From positions 325,615-389,614 of the forward strand of contig NZ_LCYG01000016.1 of the NCBI RefSeq assembly GCF_001017175.1: 64,000 bases of DNA. The letters run 5' to 3'. Within the stretch, counting starts at the first letter, position 1, and every line of letters starts with the position of its first letter. Shown here one piece after another: positions 8,476-16,970 of the stretch. The position numbers and the translations under genes were made by a program. The notes beneath the pieces were generated by a model. The model saw nothing but the letters and a program-made list of their open reading frames with translations, searched no databases and was not told the origin of the DNA. This stretch comes from Microvirga vignae. Lineage in GTDB: Bacteria > Pseudomonadota > Alphaproteobacteria > Rhizobiales > Beijerinckiaceae.

Positions 8476-11400
8476 TCGCCGCCCTCAGCCCCGCCGGCGC
8501 TCGCCAGCGACCATTCCTTCACGCGCGCCAGATGATCGTATTCGGAAAAGCGCCGCGCATATTTCGGGAAGGGCCGCGAGACATAAGCCGCCTCGCCCTT
8601 CACGAAACGCGCGATCATGCCCTCGAAGCGGCGGCGATGCTCCTCCACGATCTCGGTAACAGTTCGAGTTTCTTTCCCAGTCGGTTTGATCTCGCGGGGA
8701 TCAATGGGCTTTCGCCCGCCGGTGGTGTGAACGTAGACGAGGTCCGGCGTTTCCTTCGCCACGGCTAAGCCCTTGAAGGCGCCCTTCATCAGCATCATGG
8801 CTTCGAGCGTCAGCTGCGGCGAGAAGCCGGCATAGACTTCGCGCACGCCGGGAGGCTGTCCGGTCTTGAAGTCGATGATGGTGAAGCCGCCATCGCGGCG
8901 ATGTTCGATGCGGTCGGCGCGCGCGCGAAGGTTGAAGATCGAGCCGTCGGGGAGCGGGATCGACAATCGGCCCGAGCGCTCGGCATAAACTTCCGCGATG
9001 TCGGGGCGACGCTGCTGCTCCCAGTCGAGGAAGGCGATGGCGAGCCGCTCGAAGCGCGGCCACCATTCGGCATAAAGTTCGGGATAGGCTTCCGCGATGT
9101 CGGCAAAGGCGACTTCGCCGAGCCCCAGCAGGATTTCCTGCGCGTGAGCGGGCAGATCCTTCGGGAACCGCTCGGCGAATTGGCCGACGACGTCGTGAAT
9201 GATCGTGCCGCGATCGGCCGCACTCGGCGCAACCGCAATCGCTTCCAACGCATCGAGCTTCAAGACGTGGCGCGCGAAGATGGAATAGGGATCGCGCACC
9301 AGCGTCTCGACTTCCGTGACGCTTAAAGCACGCGGGAAGAGGGCAGGGTCGGGCTTCGGGCGCGGGCGCGGCAGTGGCGGGGCGGGCTCCGGTGTGTCGA
9401 GCGTGCGCGCAAGGCGGCGGTAGTACTCGCCCGCTTTCACCATGCGCTCCCACACCTCCTTGCCGGTAAAAGCCTTGAGGCGCTGCAGGAAGCGCGAGGG
9501 CACCATGGGCGATCCGTCGCGCTTCTGCGCGCGGGTGATCACCACGTCATGGGTGCCGAGCGCCTGCACGAAATCGTGCGCGGTCTGGCCGATGCGCCGC
9601 TCCGGCGGCATCAGGCCGACGCGGGCGCGCATGGGCCGGTTGAGGAACGCATCCGTGACCGTGCGCGGCGGCCACGTGCCTTCATCCAACCCGCCGAGCA
9701 CGACGCGGTCGACCGAGAGAAGGCGTGCTTCGAGGAGACCAAGGATTTTCAAACGGCGATGCGTGGAGCGCGGCGAGGGGCTCAAGGAGCGCTGCTTGGC
9801 GAGCGCGGCGAAGAAGGCGGGATAATCGACGAAGCGGCCCTCGAGCGGATGGCCTTCCTCTTCGCGGATATCCGAGTTCTCGAGATCGTCGAAGAGGGCG
9901 GCAAGCGGTTCGAGCGAAGGCTCACTTTCTCCCACTTCATCCTCAGGCGCCGCGCAGAGCCGCTCGAAAGCGCGCCGGTGATGCTCCACCAGAGCCATCA
10001 GATCGATACGTTCCTCGCCATAGACGGCGGGTGTGAAGGTCTGGAAGGCAAAACCCAACCGCTGCAGCAGCGTGTCGGCGAGGTCCCAATCCGCATCGTT
10101 CAGGCGCGCGCGGGGACGTGGCGTGCGATGGTCCTTTTCCGTGCGACGCGTGGCGAGGGCTGCGCGCATGCCTTCGATGCCGGGGGCGGGCGCAGGGCCG
10201 CGCAAAACGCCGACTTCGAGAACGCTCGCCGCGTGTTCGACGGTGGCGCGTGGGAAGCCCAGACGCACCAGCGGGTGCGCAAGCAGCGAGAGCAGTCGCA
10301 CGGGGCTCAAATCATCGGCTGCAGCTTCCGCCGTCAGGCGTGCGAGACGTCCTGCGGGCGTATCGGCGAGCGGAATGCCCGCTGAATCCTCTACGCTCAA
10401 TCCCCAGCGGGCGAGTTCCGCCGTCACGCGTGCGGCCAGCGCGCGGTCAGGTGTCACGAGAGCGGCAGTCCTGTCGGGATGCACGAGCGTCTCGCGCAGG
10501 GCGATCGCGATGGCGAACGCCTCTTCGCGCTCGTCCATGGCTTCGATGATGGTGAGGCCGTCGCAGCCGCTGCGGCTCATCGCCAAACGCTCTTCCGGCG
10601 TAATGAGGGCCCAGCGATCCGTGGTGTCGGCGGGGCGGAGCGCTTCCGAGAGCAGGTGATTGCGCGCGCGCGCGGCCTCCGGCAGCTCGCCAAGGATGGT
10701 CACGGCGGAGCGCGGAAGGCGCAGGTGCCTGTCCATCAGGCGGCGCAGCGACGCCTGCGGGTGGCCGTGAACCGGATCGGTGTCGTCATTGCCAACGCCG
10801 CCGATGGTGGACCAGCTATCTTCGTCGAGATCCGTGTCAAGGCCGGGAAGCACGATGGCGCCGCGCGGCAGGCGCGCGATGATCGACATCAGATGCGCGG
10901 TCGCAGGCACGGAGCCGGTGGAGCCCGCGACGATGATGGGATTATCAGGGCGTTCGCGGGTGAGGCGGCGCGCCTCCGCCTCGATCAAAGCGGTGCGTCT
11001 TTGAGCCGGGTCGCTCGCCTGGCGCTCAGCCAAAATCTTCGGCCAGTTCTCGCTCGCGATCTGCACGAAGTGGCGCGTGATCTCGAAATATTTCGAGTAG
11101 TCGGAATCGACCGCGAGTTCGAGGGCATGCCAGTCGATGCCTTCCGTCGTGAAGGCATCCATGAGCGTTTCGAGATCGCCGGCAAGATTCACCGCATCGG
11201 CGGGAGAGGCGGGCACCATGAAGGGCACTTCGGGGCCGAGCTGCAGCAGCGCGCGGTCCACTTCCGCCGACCAGCGCTGCACGAGGCGCGTGAGGATGAG
11301 ACGGCGCTCCAGCGGCGGAATGGGCGGCTTCAGGCTCGCGGCTTCCGCAAAGGGCGTGCCTTCCAGGCCTGTCAGCTCGAATTCGGCTTCATCCGTCTCG

Positions 11401-11642
11401 CCCAGGGGCACGATGCGCGGCAGCAATTGAGCACGGCCTGCGCCGCGCTCAGCCAGCAGCGCGATCAACGCGCGGGTGGCGCGGCGCGTCGGAACGTAGA
11501 TGGTGACGTCGGCGAGAGCGGCAGGCTCATCGGAGAGCGGGCCGACGAGGCGGCCTTCAAGCAGCGCGTCCACCAGGGCCGGCAGGAAGGCACAACCCGG
11601 AGGGATCGAGAAGACGCGCGGCAAATCTTTTTGAGCAAGCAT
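8472..11642 (-). CDS. addB: Double-strand break repair protein AddB
   Basis: The protein has 1056 residues from the ATG at 11642 (MLAQKDLPRVFSIPPG). It is the partner of AddA, with a degenerate helicase-like N-terminal region (no GxxxxGKT is visible) and a C-terminal RecB-type nuclease. The nuclease is seen as RGTIIHDVVGQFAERF, DRIEHRRDGG and FTIIDFKTGQPPG. The cysteine set that holds an iron-sulfur cluster in Bacillus AddB is absent, which fits the alphaproteobacterial form. The reading frame continues 16 codons upstream through a palindromic repeat (family B) that also supplies this ATG. No good ribosome site is seen for either start, so the exact N terminus is uncertain. Confidence 0.9.
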   Translation of the reverse strand: MLAQKDLPRVFSIPPGCAFLPALVDALLEGRLVGPLSDEPAALADVTIYVPTRRATRALIALLAERGAGRAQLLPRIVPLGETDEAEFELTGLEGTPFAEAASLKPPIPPLERRLILTRLVQRWSAEVDRALLQLGPEVPFMVPASPADAVNLAGDLETLMDAFTTEGIDWHALELAVDSDYSKYFEITRHFVQIASENWPKILAERQASDPAQRRTALIEAEARRLTRERPDNPIIVAGSTGSVPATAHLMSIIARLPRGAIVLPGLDTDLDEDSWSTIGGVGNDDTDPVHGHPQASLRRLMDRHLRLPRSAVTILGELPEAARARNHLLSEALRPADTTDRWALITPEERLAMSRSGCDGLTIIEAMDEREEAFAIAIALRETLVHPDRTAALVTPDRALAARVTAELARWGLSVEDSAGIPLADTPAGRLARLTAEAAADDLSPVRLLSLLAHPLVRLGFPRATVEHAASVLEVGVLRGPAPAPGIEGMRAALATRRTEKDHRTPRPRARLNDADWDLADTLLQRLGFAFQTFTPAVYGEERIDLMALVEHHRRAFERLCAAPEDEVGESEPSLEPLAALFDDLENSDIREEEGHPLEGRFVDYPAFFAALAKQRSLSPSPRSTHRRLKILGLLEARLLSVDRVVLGGLDEGTWPPRTVTDAFLNRPMRARVGLMPPERRIGQTAHDFVQALGTHDVVITRAQKRDGSPMVPSRFLQRLKAFTGKEVWERMVKAGEYYRRLARTLDTPEPAPPLPRPRPKPDPALFPRALSVTEVETLVRDPYSIFARHVLKLDALEAIAVAPSAADRGTIIHDVVGQFAERFPKDLPAHAQEILLGLGEVAFADIAEAYPELYAEWWPRFERLAIAFLDWEQQRRPDIAEVYAERSGRLSIPLPDGSIFNLRARADRIEHRRDGGFTIIDFKTGQPPGVREVYAGFSPQLTLEAMMLMKGAFKGLAVAKETPDLVYVHTTGGRKPIDPREIKPTGKETRTVTEIVEEHRRRFEGMIARFVKGEAAYVSRPFPKYARRFSEYDHLARVKEWSLASAGGAEGGE

Positions 11643-11684
11643 GATCTGATCGGAAAACCGGTCTCCACTTTTCCGGATCATGCT
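11639..11684. repeat. 46-bp palindromic repeat, family B (copy 2), overlapping the addB start
   Basis: Begins GCATGATCTGATCGG and ends TTTTCCGGATCATGCT. It matches copy 1 at 2344-2389 at most positions. On the minus strand its last bases provide the ATG assigned to addB, and the palindrome stays open in the addB frame. Confidence 0.7.
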
Positions 11685-11699
11685 CGGCACTCTGCAACT

Positions 11700-12434
11700 T
11701 CATCGCGTGCTGGCGGCAAGGCACTTTTCTGCCTCGGCAATCGTGTGAGGCTCTCCAACATGCAGCCATTGCCCCGTCAGAGGCAAGCCGTAGAGGCGTC
11801 CTTTCGCGATGGCCCGGTCGTAGAAAGCGTTGGCCGAGAAGGCTCCTTCGGGCGTCCCGACGACCAGTTCCGGCTTCAGGATGGCCACGCCTGCGTAGAC
11901 GAAATCCGCACTGGGGTCGTCTCCACGACGATGCAGGCGGCCGTCCGCATCGCGGTGAAAGTCGCCGCGTCCCTCATAGCCAACACTTGTGGATAACGGG
12001 GCGACGAGCATCAGAATGTCCATGCACTCAGGCTCCCAGGCCGACACGAGGCGCTTCAGATTTGGGCTTTCGCCCTCGATCCACATGGAATCGGAATTGA
12101 AGGTGACGAAGGGATCATTTCCCAGCAGCGGCAGCGCCTTCTTCACGCCGCCGCCGGTTTCGAGAAGTTCAGACCGCTCGTCGGAAATCACGATCTGCGG
12201 GAAGGTGCGCATGCGCAGGTGCCCTTCCAGCATGTCAGCGAAGTGGTGCACGTTCACGATCACCTTTCCGATGCCGGCTTCGTGCAGCTTGTCGAGCGCG
12301 AAATCGATCAGGCTCTGCCCCGCCACCTTCACGAGGGGCTTCGGGATAGAGGCCGTAATCGGCAGCATGCGCTTGCCGAGACCCGCAGCAAGGACGATGG
12401 CGGTGTGGGGCTTGCGTTGGGACAACTGGGACAC
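11700..12434 (-). CDS. murU: Nucleotidyltransferase, MurU-like (N-acetylmuramate-1-phosphate uridylyltransferase)
   Basis: A 244-residue GT-A-fold sugar-phosphate nucleotidyltransferase with the pyrophosphorylase signature TAIVLAAGLGKRMLPIT followed by IPKPLVKVAG. The start is GTG. In Pseudomonas, MurU converts MurNAc-1-phosphate to UDP-MurNAc in cell-wall recycling, downstream of the kinase AmgK. Here the gene follows the TsaE-AmgK fusion by 9 bp, the context that supports MurU over a mannose-1-phosphate guanylyltransferase. Substrate specificity is inferred from that neighbour and from family resemblance. Confidence 0.8.
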   Translation of the reverse strand: MSQLSQRKPHTAIVLAAGLGKRMLPITASIPKPLVKVAGQSLIDFALDKLHEAGIGKVIVNVHHFADMLEGHLRMRTFPQIVISDERSELLETGGGVKKALPLLGNDPFVTFNSDSMWIEGESPNLKRLVSAWEPECMDILMLVAPLSTSVGYEGRGDFHRDADGRLHRRGDDPSADFVYAGVAILKPELVVGTPEGAFSANAFYDRAIAKGRLYGLPLTGQWLHVGEPHTIAEAEKCLAASTR

Positions 12435-12443
12435 TGAAATCGC

Positions 12444-14024
12444 TCAAGAAGAAGGGGGCGTCTCATCCTCGAGCGGAATGAGGCGCGGCAGGTAAGTCTC
12501 ATACCAGACCTTGAGTTTGCCTAAGGCCGGGTGCGCGAGGTTGCGGGTGAGATAGGTCTCAATCCGCGGCAGATGCTTCAGATAATGCGGCTTGCCATCG
12601 CGCCGGTCGAGGCGCGCAAAGATGCCGAGGATCTTCGTGGCGCGCTGCGCCGCCATGATCGCATAGGCGCGGGCAAAGCCCGAGACGTCGAAATCGGGAT
12701 CGGCCGCTTTGCGCTCGCGGGCATAGAGGCCGATGAGCTTCAGCTCCAGATCCGCCGGCACGGTCACGCGCGCATCCTGCAGGAGAGAGGCGACATCATA
12801 GGCCGGCGAGCCCAGCACCGCGTCCTGGAAGTCGATGAGGCCCACGCGCTGCAGGCCTTCGCGCTCAGGCATCCAGATGAGGTTGGGCGAGTGATAATCG
12901 CGCAGGATCCAGGTGACGGGGCCTGCGAGAATTTCACCCAAAGCTTCCGTCCAGAGATTGACGAATTCCGCGCGCGCGGAGCCGGAGAGCTGCGTGCCGA
13001 TGATGTGCGGCACATACCAGTCGGCAAGAAGCTCCACCTCGATGAGCAGCGCTTCGAGATCATAGGGCGGAATCTCATGCTCGATGCCATCGGAGACCGG
13101 CAGCACCTGCGGCAGCTCTGTGCTGTGCAGTTTCACGAGAAGGCGCGTCGCTTCCGCATAGCGCTCGGGGATCGGGCCGTTCTCGTCGACCACCGGTTCG
13201 GAACCAAGGTCCTCGATCAGCAGGAGTCCCGTATCGAGGTCCTCGCCGTAGATGTAGGGCGCGCTGAAGCCCAACGCGCGCAGGCCCTTGTCCATGGCCA
13301 CAAACGCATGAACGGTTTCGGCGAGTTTTGCGATGGTCGTATAGGGTTTGCCGCGCCGCACGGGCGGGCCGACGGGCCGCGGCGGCGAGATCATCAAAAG
13401 CGCGGTCTCGCCGTTCGGCTTCACCAATCGCTCGTAGGAGCGGATCACGGAAGCGTCGCTCGGCATCGGCAGGCGCGTGGCATCCGACCAGCCGCAGCGA
13501 TCCACCAGATTGCGGAACGCCTTGATGCGCTGCAGGCGCGAGGCGAAGGCGCCGGTACCGGTGAGCATGGCGACGCGGCCACGGCCTCCAGGCCCCATAT
13601 CGAGGTGAATATCGAGGTGCTCGGGGTTCAGCCCATCCTCAGCCCGCTCCGGCCACTCGACGAGCGCGATGGCGTTTTCCGTCAATTCCTCCCAGCCCAG
13701 CTCCACCAGCTCATAGCCACCCGAGAGGCGATAGAAATCCGCATGCACGATAGGGCAGACCGGGCTGTCGTAAACCTGCATCAGGGTGAAGGTGGGGCTC
13801 GGGACCTCGAGCTCCGGGTCATTCGCAAGGGTGCGCACGAGGGCGCGGGCGAAGGTGGTCTTGCCGGCGCCAAGTCCTCCTGAGAGGGTCACAAGATCGC
13901 CGGGCTTTAATTCCTCCGCGAGCTTGCGGGCGAAATTCTCCGTGGCCTCGTGATCGGGAAGCGTCACGATCCATGCGACTTGGGAGACATCCTGCTCGGA
14001 CATAAGGGCCAATCCATTCACCAT
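12444..14024 (-). CDS. TsaE-AmgK fusion: tRNA t6A ATPase plus amino-sugar kinase
   Basis: A 526-residue two-domain protein. Residues ~15-160 are TsaE, with the P-loop LSGGLGAGKTTFARAL and SPTFTLMQVY...VHADFYRL. TsaE is the ATPase that drives the TsaBD complex making t6A37 in tRNA. Residues ~175-510 are an APH-type phosphotransferase like AmgK, with the catalytic loop ILRDYHSPNLIW and the metal-binding segment VGLIDFQDAVLGSPAYDV. AmgK phosphorylates MurNAc or GlcNAc at C1. I chose ATG 14024, which has an AGGA 8 bp upstream; ATG 14003 is an alternative. The fusion recurs in Rhizobiales annotations as TsaE/phosphotransferase. It lies 9 bp from divL. Confidence 0.9.
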   Translation of the reverse strand: MVNGLALMSEQDVSQVAWIVTLPDHEATENFARKLAEELKPGDLVTLSGGLGAGKTTFARALVRTLANDPELEVPSPTFTLMQVYDSPVCPIVHADFYRLSGGYELVELGWEELTENAIALVEWPERAEDGLNPEHLDIHLDMGPGGRGRVAMLTGTGAFASRLQRIKAFRNLVDRCGWSDATRLPMPSDASVIRSYERLVKPNGETALLMISPPRPVGPPVRRGKPYTTIAKLAETVHAFVAMDKGLRALGFSAPYIYGEDLDTGLLLIEDLGSEPVVDENGPIPERYAEATRLLVKLHSTELPQVLPVSDGIEHEIPPYDLEALLIEVELLADWYVPHIIGTQLSGSARAEFVNLWTEALGEILAGPVTWILRDYHSPNLIWMPEREGLQRVGLIDFQDAVLGSPAYDVASLLQDARVTVPADLELKLIGLYARERKAADPDFDVSGFARAYAIMAAQRATKILGIFARLDRRDGKPHYLKHLPRIETYLTRNLAHPALGKLKVWYETYLPRLIPLEDETPPSS

Positions 14025-14033
14025 CACAGGGTC

Positions 14034-16601
14034 CTACTCGGCAGCCATAGGAGTTAGCGCGGAGGGGCCGGATCGGCCATCGGAGGGAGATTCCTGCCGG
14101 TCATTGGGGAAGATGCAGGTCACCGTGGTGCCCTGGCCCGGCGCGGAGGTGAGATCGATGCGCCCGCCGTGAAGCTCCACGAAGGAGCGGACGATGGACA
14201 ACCCCAAGCCCACGCCCCGGTGGCGGGTGCCCAATGTGTGGCTCTCGAAACGCTCGAAGATGCGCGCCTTGATCTCCGGCGGGATGCCACGGCCCTGGTC
14301 CTTCACCTCGAAGATGACCTCGCTGCCGCGCTTGCGGGCAGAGACCGTGATGGTCTGACCCGGCGAGGAGAAGCCCACCGCATTCGAGAGCAGATTGAAC
14401 AGGATCTGCCGCACGCGCTTGCCATCCGCCACGAAGGTGCCGATGTCGCCCGGCGTATCGATGACGAGATGGAGCGATGATTCCGCCAGCCGATCCTCGA
14501 GCCCGCGCATCGCGGCCTCGATGGTGGAGCGGATATCGACGATCTCCGGCGTGAGCTCCAGCGAGCCTGTGTCGATGGAGGCAAGATCCAGGATGTCGTT
14601 GAGGATCGCGAGCAGCGCCGCCGAGGAGCGCATGATGTGATCCGCATAATCGCGTTGGCGCGGGTTGAGCGCGCCCACGGTCTCGTCGCCAAGCAACTGT
14701 GTGAAGCCGATGATGTTGGTGAGCGGCGAGCGCAGCTCGTACGACACGTGGTGCACGAATTCGTCGCGAAGCCGCGAGGCACGCTCCAGCGCTTCGTTGC
14801 GCTCGGTGAGCGCGCGCTCCACGTTCACGCTCGCGGTGACATCGGTGAAGCTCAACAGCGTCGCGCCGTCGGGCAGAGGTTGCGCCGTGCAATCGAGCGC
14901 CGAGCCATCAGGCCGCTCGATGCGGCAGGAGAGGCCCATGCGCATGTCGGCGAGGCCAACCACTGCGCCGCGAATGTCGATCCACGGCTCCTCTTGCGGC
15001 GCCAGCAGGCGGCAAGCCTTGATGATCGTTTCGACATGCGGATTCTGCGTCAGCATGTCGGGGGCCAAGTTCCACATTTCCGCGAAGGCACGGTTGTGCA
15101 GCTTGAGGCGTCCGTCCGAGCCAAACACCGCCACGCCCTCTTTGAGCGTGTTGAGCGTCTCACCCTGCACTTGGGTCAGCGAGTTTACCTGCGATGCGAG
15201 TTCGAAGCGCTCGCTCACGTCGTCGAACAGATAGGTCACGCCGCCTTGCGGATTGGGATTGATCACCACACGCAAGGTGCGGCGGTCGGGCAGATGCCAC
15301 CAGGTTTCCTGCTGCTCGACCGAGTGATAGCCGTTGAGGAAATCCGCCTTCCAGGCGCGGAAATCCGCTTGCTCCGGCAGCTTGCGCGCGGTGCGCAGAC
15401 GATCAAGGACCTCGCTGTCCGTGGGACGCGAGGAGAGGAAGGCTGCATCCAGGCCCCAGAGGCGCTGATAAGCGGCGTTGCTGAAGATCAGCGTTTGCGA
15501 TCCATCGAAGATCGCGACCGCCGTCGGGAGCTGATCGAGCGTGCGCACATGCGCATCCATCTGCCGCTGCAGATCGGTGCGCACGGCCTCCAATTCCGAT
15601 ACGTCTACCGCAATGCCCGCGCTGCCGCCTGCGGTGGGGCGTTCGATCACATCGAGAACGGCGCGCTGGCCTGCAACGACGGCCGTCACACGCGCCGCAT
15701 AGGTCGCATCGCTCTTGCGCTGGCGGCGCGCGTCGTCGCGCGCACGTTCGCTCAGGAGCTCGAGGGAGCGGGCAATCGCATCGTCGAGATTCGGCGCTTC
15801 GACGGCGCGTAAGTAGGCTTGGTTCGCCCAGAGCAGCTTGTCGTCCGCATCGCGGATCCAGAGCGGATAAGCCACGTCGTCGAGCAGCATGGTCATGGAG
15901 CGCAGATCGCTGCGTGCGTTGGCAAGATCAGCGCGTATCTTCAGCAGATCGGCGCGGTCGCCGGTCACGTCGCGCAGACGCAGGATCGCGCGGCCGCCGA
16001 TGGTCCGGCCTTCCACATCGATGAAGCGGTTGGACAATGTGCGTGCCACCTGGCGGAACGCTTCGCCACGCTGCCTCAATTGCTCGAGGGATGATTCTGC
16101 GGCGGCCGCGTCGCTCGGCTGCATCCAGGTGCCGAAGGCAAGCGCGCGTCGGGCAGGCGCCCCCTCGCCGATGATGGAAGGATCGCCCTGGAAACGCGGC
16201 TCGCTGTCCCGTCCCTGCCAGCTCACCAGCAACTGCCGCTCGGAACCCATGAGCAGGGTTGCGAGATCATCCGAGCCGCGTAGAACCGCGAGCTCCTTTC
16301 GCAAGGCGCGTTCCACCCGCGCGGAGCGGCGCCGCTCCTGCATCAGCAACAGGGAGGTGATGGTGGTGAGCGACACGAGGCCCATGAAGAGGCCGAAGGC
16401 CGCAGCGCTGTGCAGGTTGAAACCGTAAAGATAAGCGAGGACGTCGGAGGCCTTTTCCATCAGCCGAAAGGGCTCGTCAGCGGCCAGCGCCGCTTGCGAG
16501 GTTCCGGAGAGAAGCGTCAGGCTCAAGGGCACGCGGACGAAGCCTGCGAGGATGCCTGCCTCGCCTCGGCTTCCGTTTTGATGCTCCCCTAGCCCGGCCA
16601 T
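14034..16601 (-). CDS. divL: DivL-like PAS sensor kinase with Tyr in place of the H-box His
   Basis: The protein has 855 residues from the ATG at 16601, preceded by GGAGGA at 9 bp; the open frame extends to 16721 but without a ribosome site. One membrane segment (AAAFGLFMGLVSLTTITSLLL) is followed by several PAS-type regions and a HisKA/HATPase_c core. The H-box reads FVHHVSYELRSPL, so Tyr621 stands where phosphorylated His should be. The ATP-binding N-box (LFNLLSNAVGFS), G1 (DQGRGIP) and G2 (GVGLGLSIV) look intact. DivL of Caulobacter has the same His-to-Tyr change and modulates CckA-CtrA signalling. The tsaE-adjacent location also matches Caulobacter as I recall it. Confidence 0.85.
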   Translation of the reverse strand: MAGLGEHQNGSRGEAGILAGFVRVPLSLTLLSGTSQAALAADEPFRLMEKASDVLAYLYGFNLHSAAAFGLFMGLVSLTTITSLLLMQERRRSARVERALRKELAVLRGSDDLATLLMGSERQLLVSWQGRDSEPRFQGDPSIIGEGAPARRALAFGTWMQPSDAAAAESSLEQLRQRGEAFRQVARTLSNRFIDVEGRTIGGRAILRLRDVTGDRADLLKIRADLANARSDLRSMTMLLDDVAYPLWIRDADDKLLWANQAYLRAVEAPNLDDAIARSLELLSERARDDARRQRKSDATYAARVTAVVAGQRAVLDVIERPTAGGSAGIAVDVSELEAVRTDLQRQMDAHVRTLDQLPTAVAIFDGSQTLIFSNAAYQRLWGLDAAFLSSRPTDSEVLDRLRTARKLPEQADFRAWKADFLNGYHSVEQQETWWHLPDRRTLRVVINPNPQGGVTYLFDDVSERFELASQVNSLTQVQGETLNTLKEGVAVFGSDGRLKLHNRAFAEMWNLAPDMLTQNPHVETIIKACRLLAPQEEPWIDIRGAVVGLADMRMGLSCRIERPDGSALDCTAQPLPDGATLLSFTDVTASVNVERALTERNEALERASRLRDEFVHHVSYELRSPLTNIIGFTQLLGDETVGALNPRQRDYADHIMRSSAALLAILNDILDLASIDTGSLELTPEIVDIRSTIEAAMRGLEDRLAESSLHLVIDTPGDIGTFVADGKRVRQILFNLLSNAVGFSSPGQTITVSARKRGSEVIFEVKDQGRGIPPEIKARIFERFESHTLGTRHRGVGLGLSIVRSFVELHGGRIDLTSAPGQGTTVTCIFPNDRQESPSDGRSGPSALTPMAAE

Positions 16602-16797
16602 GCCGTGCGGTCCTCCCCCAATACAAGCGGCCTTCAACAGGCCAAGTGTGTTCACGCCTCCGGAGCTTTTTCTATTGCTCCAGAAGAGATACCGCCTACG
16701 CATGAACGGAACTGCCGGCATGGTTTCACAAAAAACCGCGGTACCGCCGGTCGAATCGCGTTCACTCTAGACCACCCCTGACTCCGCCAGGAAGAGG

Positions 16798-16813
16798 GTT
16801 AACGTCGGCTTAA
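16798..16813 (-). promoter_or_regulatory. CtrA box upstream of divL
   Basis: On the minus strand the sequence is TTAAGCCGACGTTAAC, an exact match to the full CtrA consensus TTAA-N7-TTAAC. It lies about 200 bp upstream of the chosen divL start. The match is seen directly; binding is inferred. Confidence 0.65.
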
Positions 16814-16916
16814 TCTTCCTTTGGAGAAGCTGTGCGCAATTGGTGGAAAGCTATTGCATTTACGACACACGCATGACGCTGCGGCACTCTGTCGATTCGA
16901 TCGTGGAAACTATGAA

Positions 16917-16941
16917 AAAGCCCGGCATGGAGCCGGGCTTT
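16917..16941 (-). terminator. Rho-independent terminator of ahcY
   Basis: The stem AAAGCCCGGC / GCCGGGCTTT closes on a 5-base loop. On the minus strand it is followed by a T-rich tract. It begins 30 bp past the ahcY stop. Confidence 0.85.
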
Positions 16942-16970
16942 CTTGAGGCATTTCGTAAGGGAAGGGCCGA

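Larger units (their letters stand above)
16602..16970. other. divL-ahcY intergenic region
   Basis: This 369-bp gap holds the divL leader, a CtrA box (16798-16813) and the ahcY terminator (16917-16941). I see no coding sequence in the rest. Confidence 0.6.

Noticed and set aside
11643..11690. Extended N terminus of AddB (16 extra residues)
   Set aside because: These codons are encoded by a palindromic repeat that also occurs elsewhere, so they are unlikely to be conserved protein; the downstream ATG is preferred, with some uncertainty.
10479..11996. Long plus-strand open frame (505 codons) opposite addB, and similar long antisense frames opposite ahcY, polA, divL and the formaldehyde dehydrogenase
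   Set aside because: They have no family resemblance, mirror the codon pattern of clearly real genes and lie opposite conserved motifs; high GC makes long antisense frames common.
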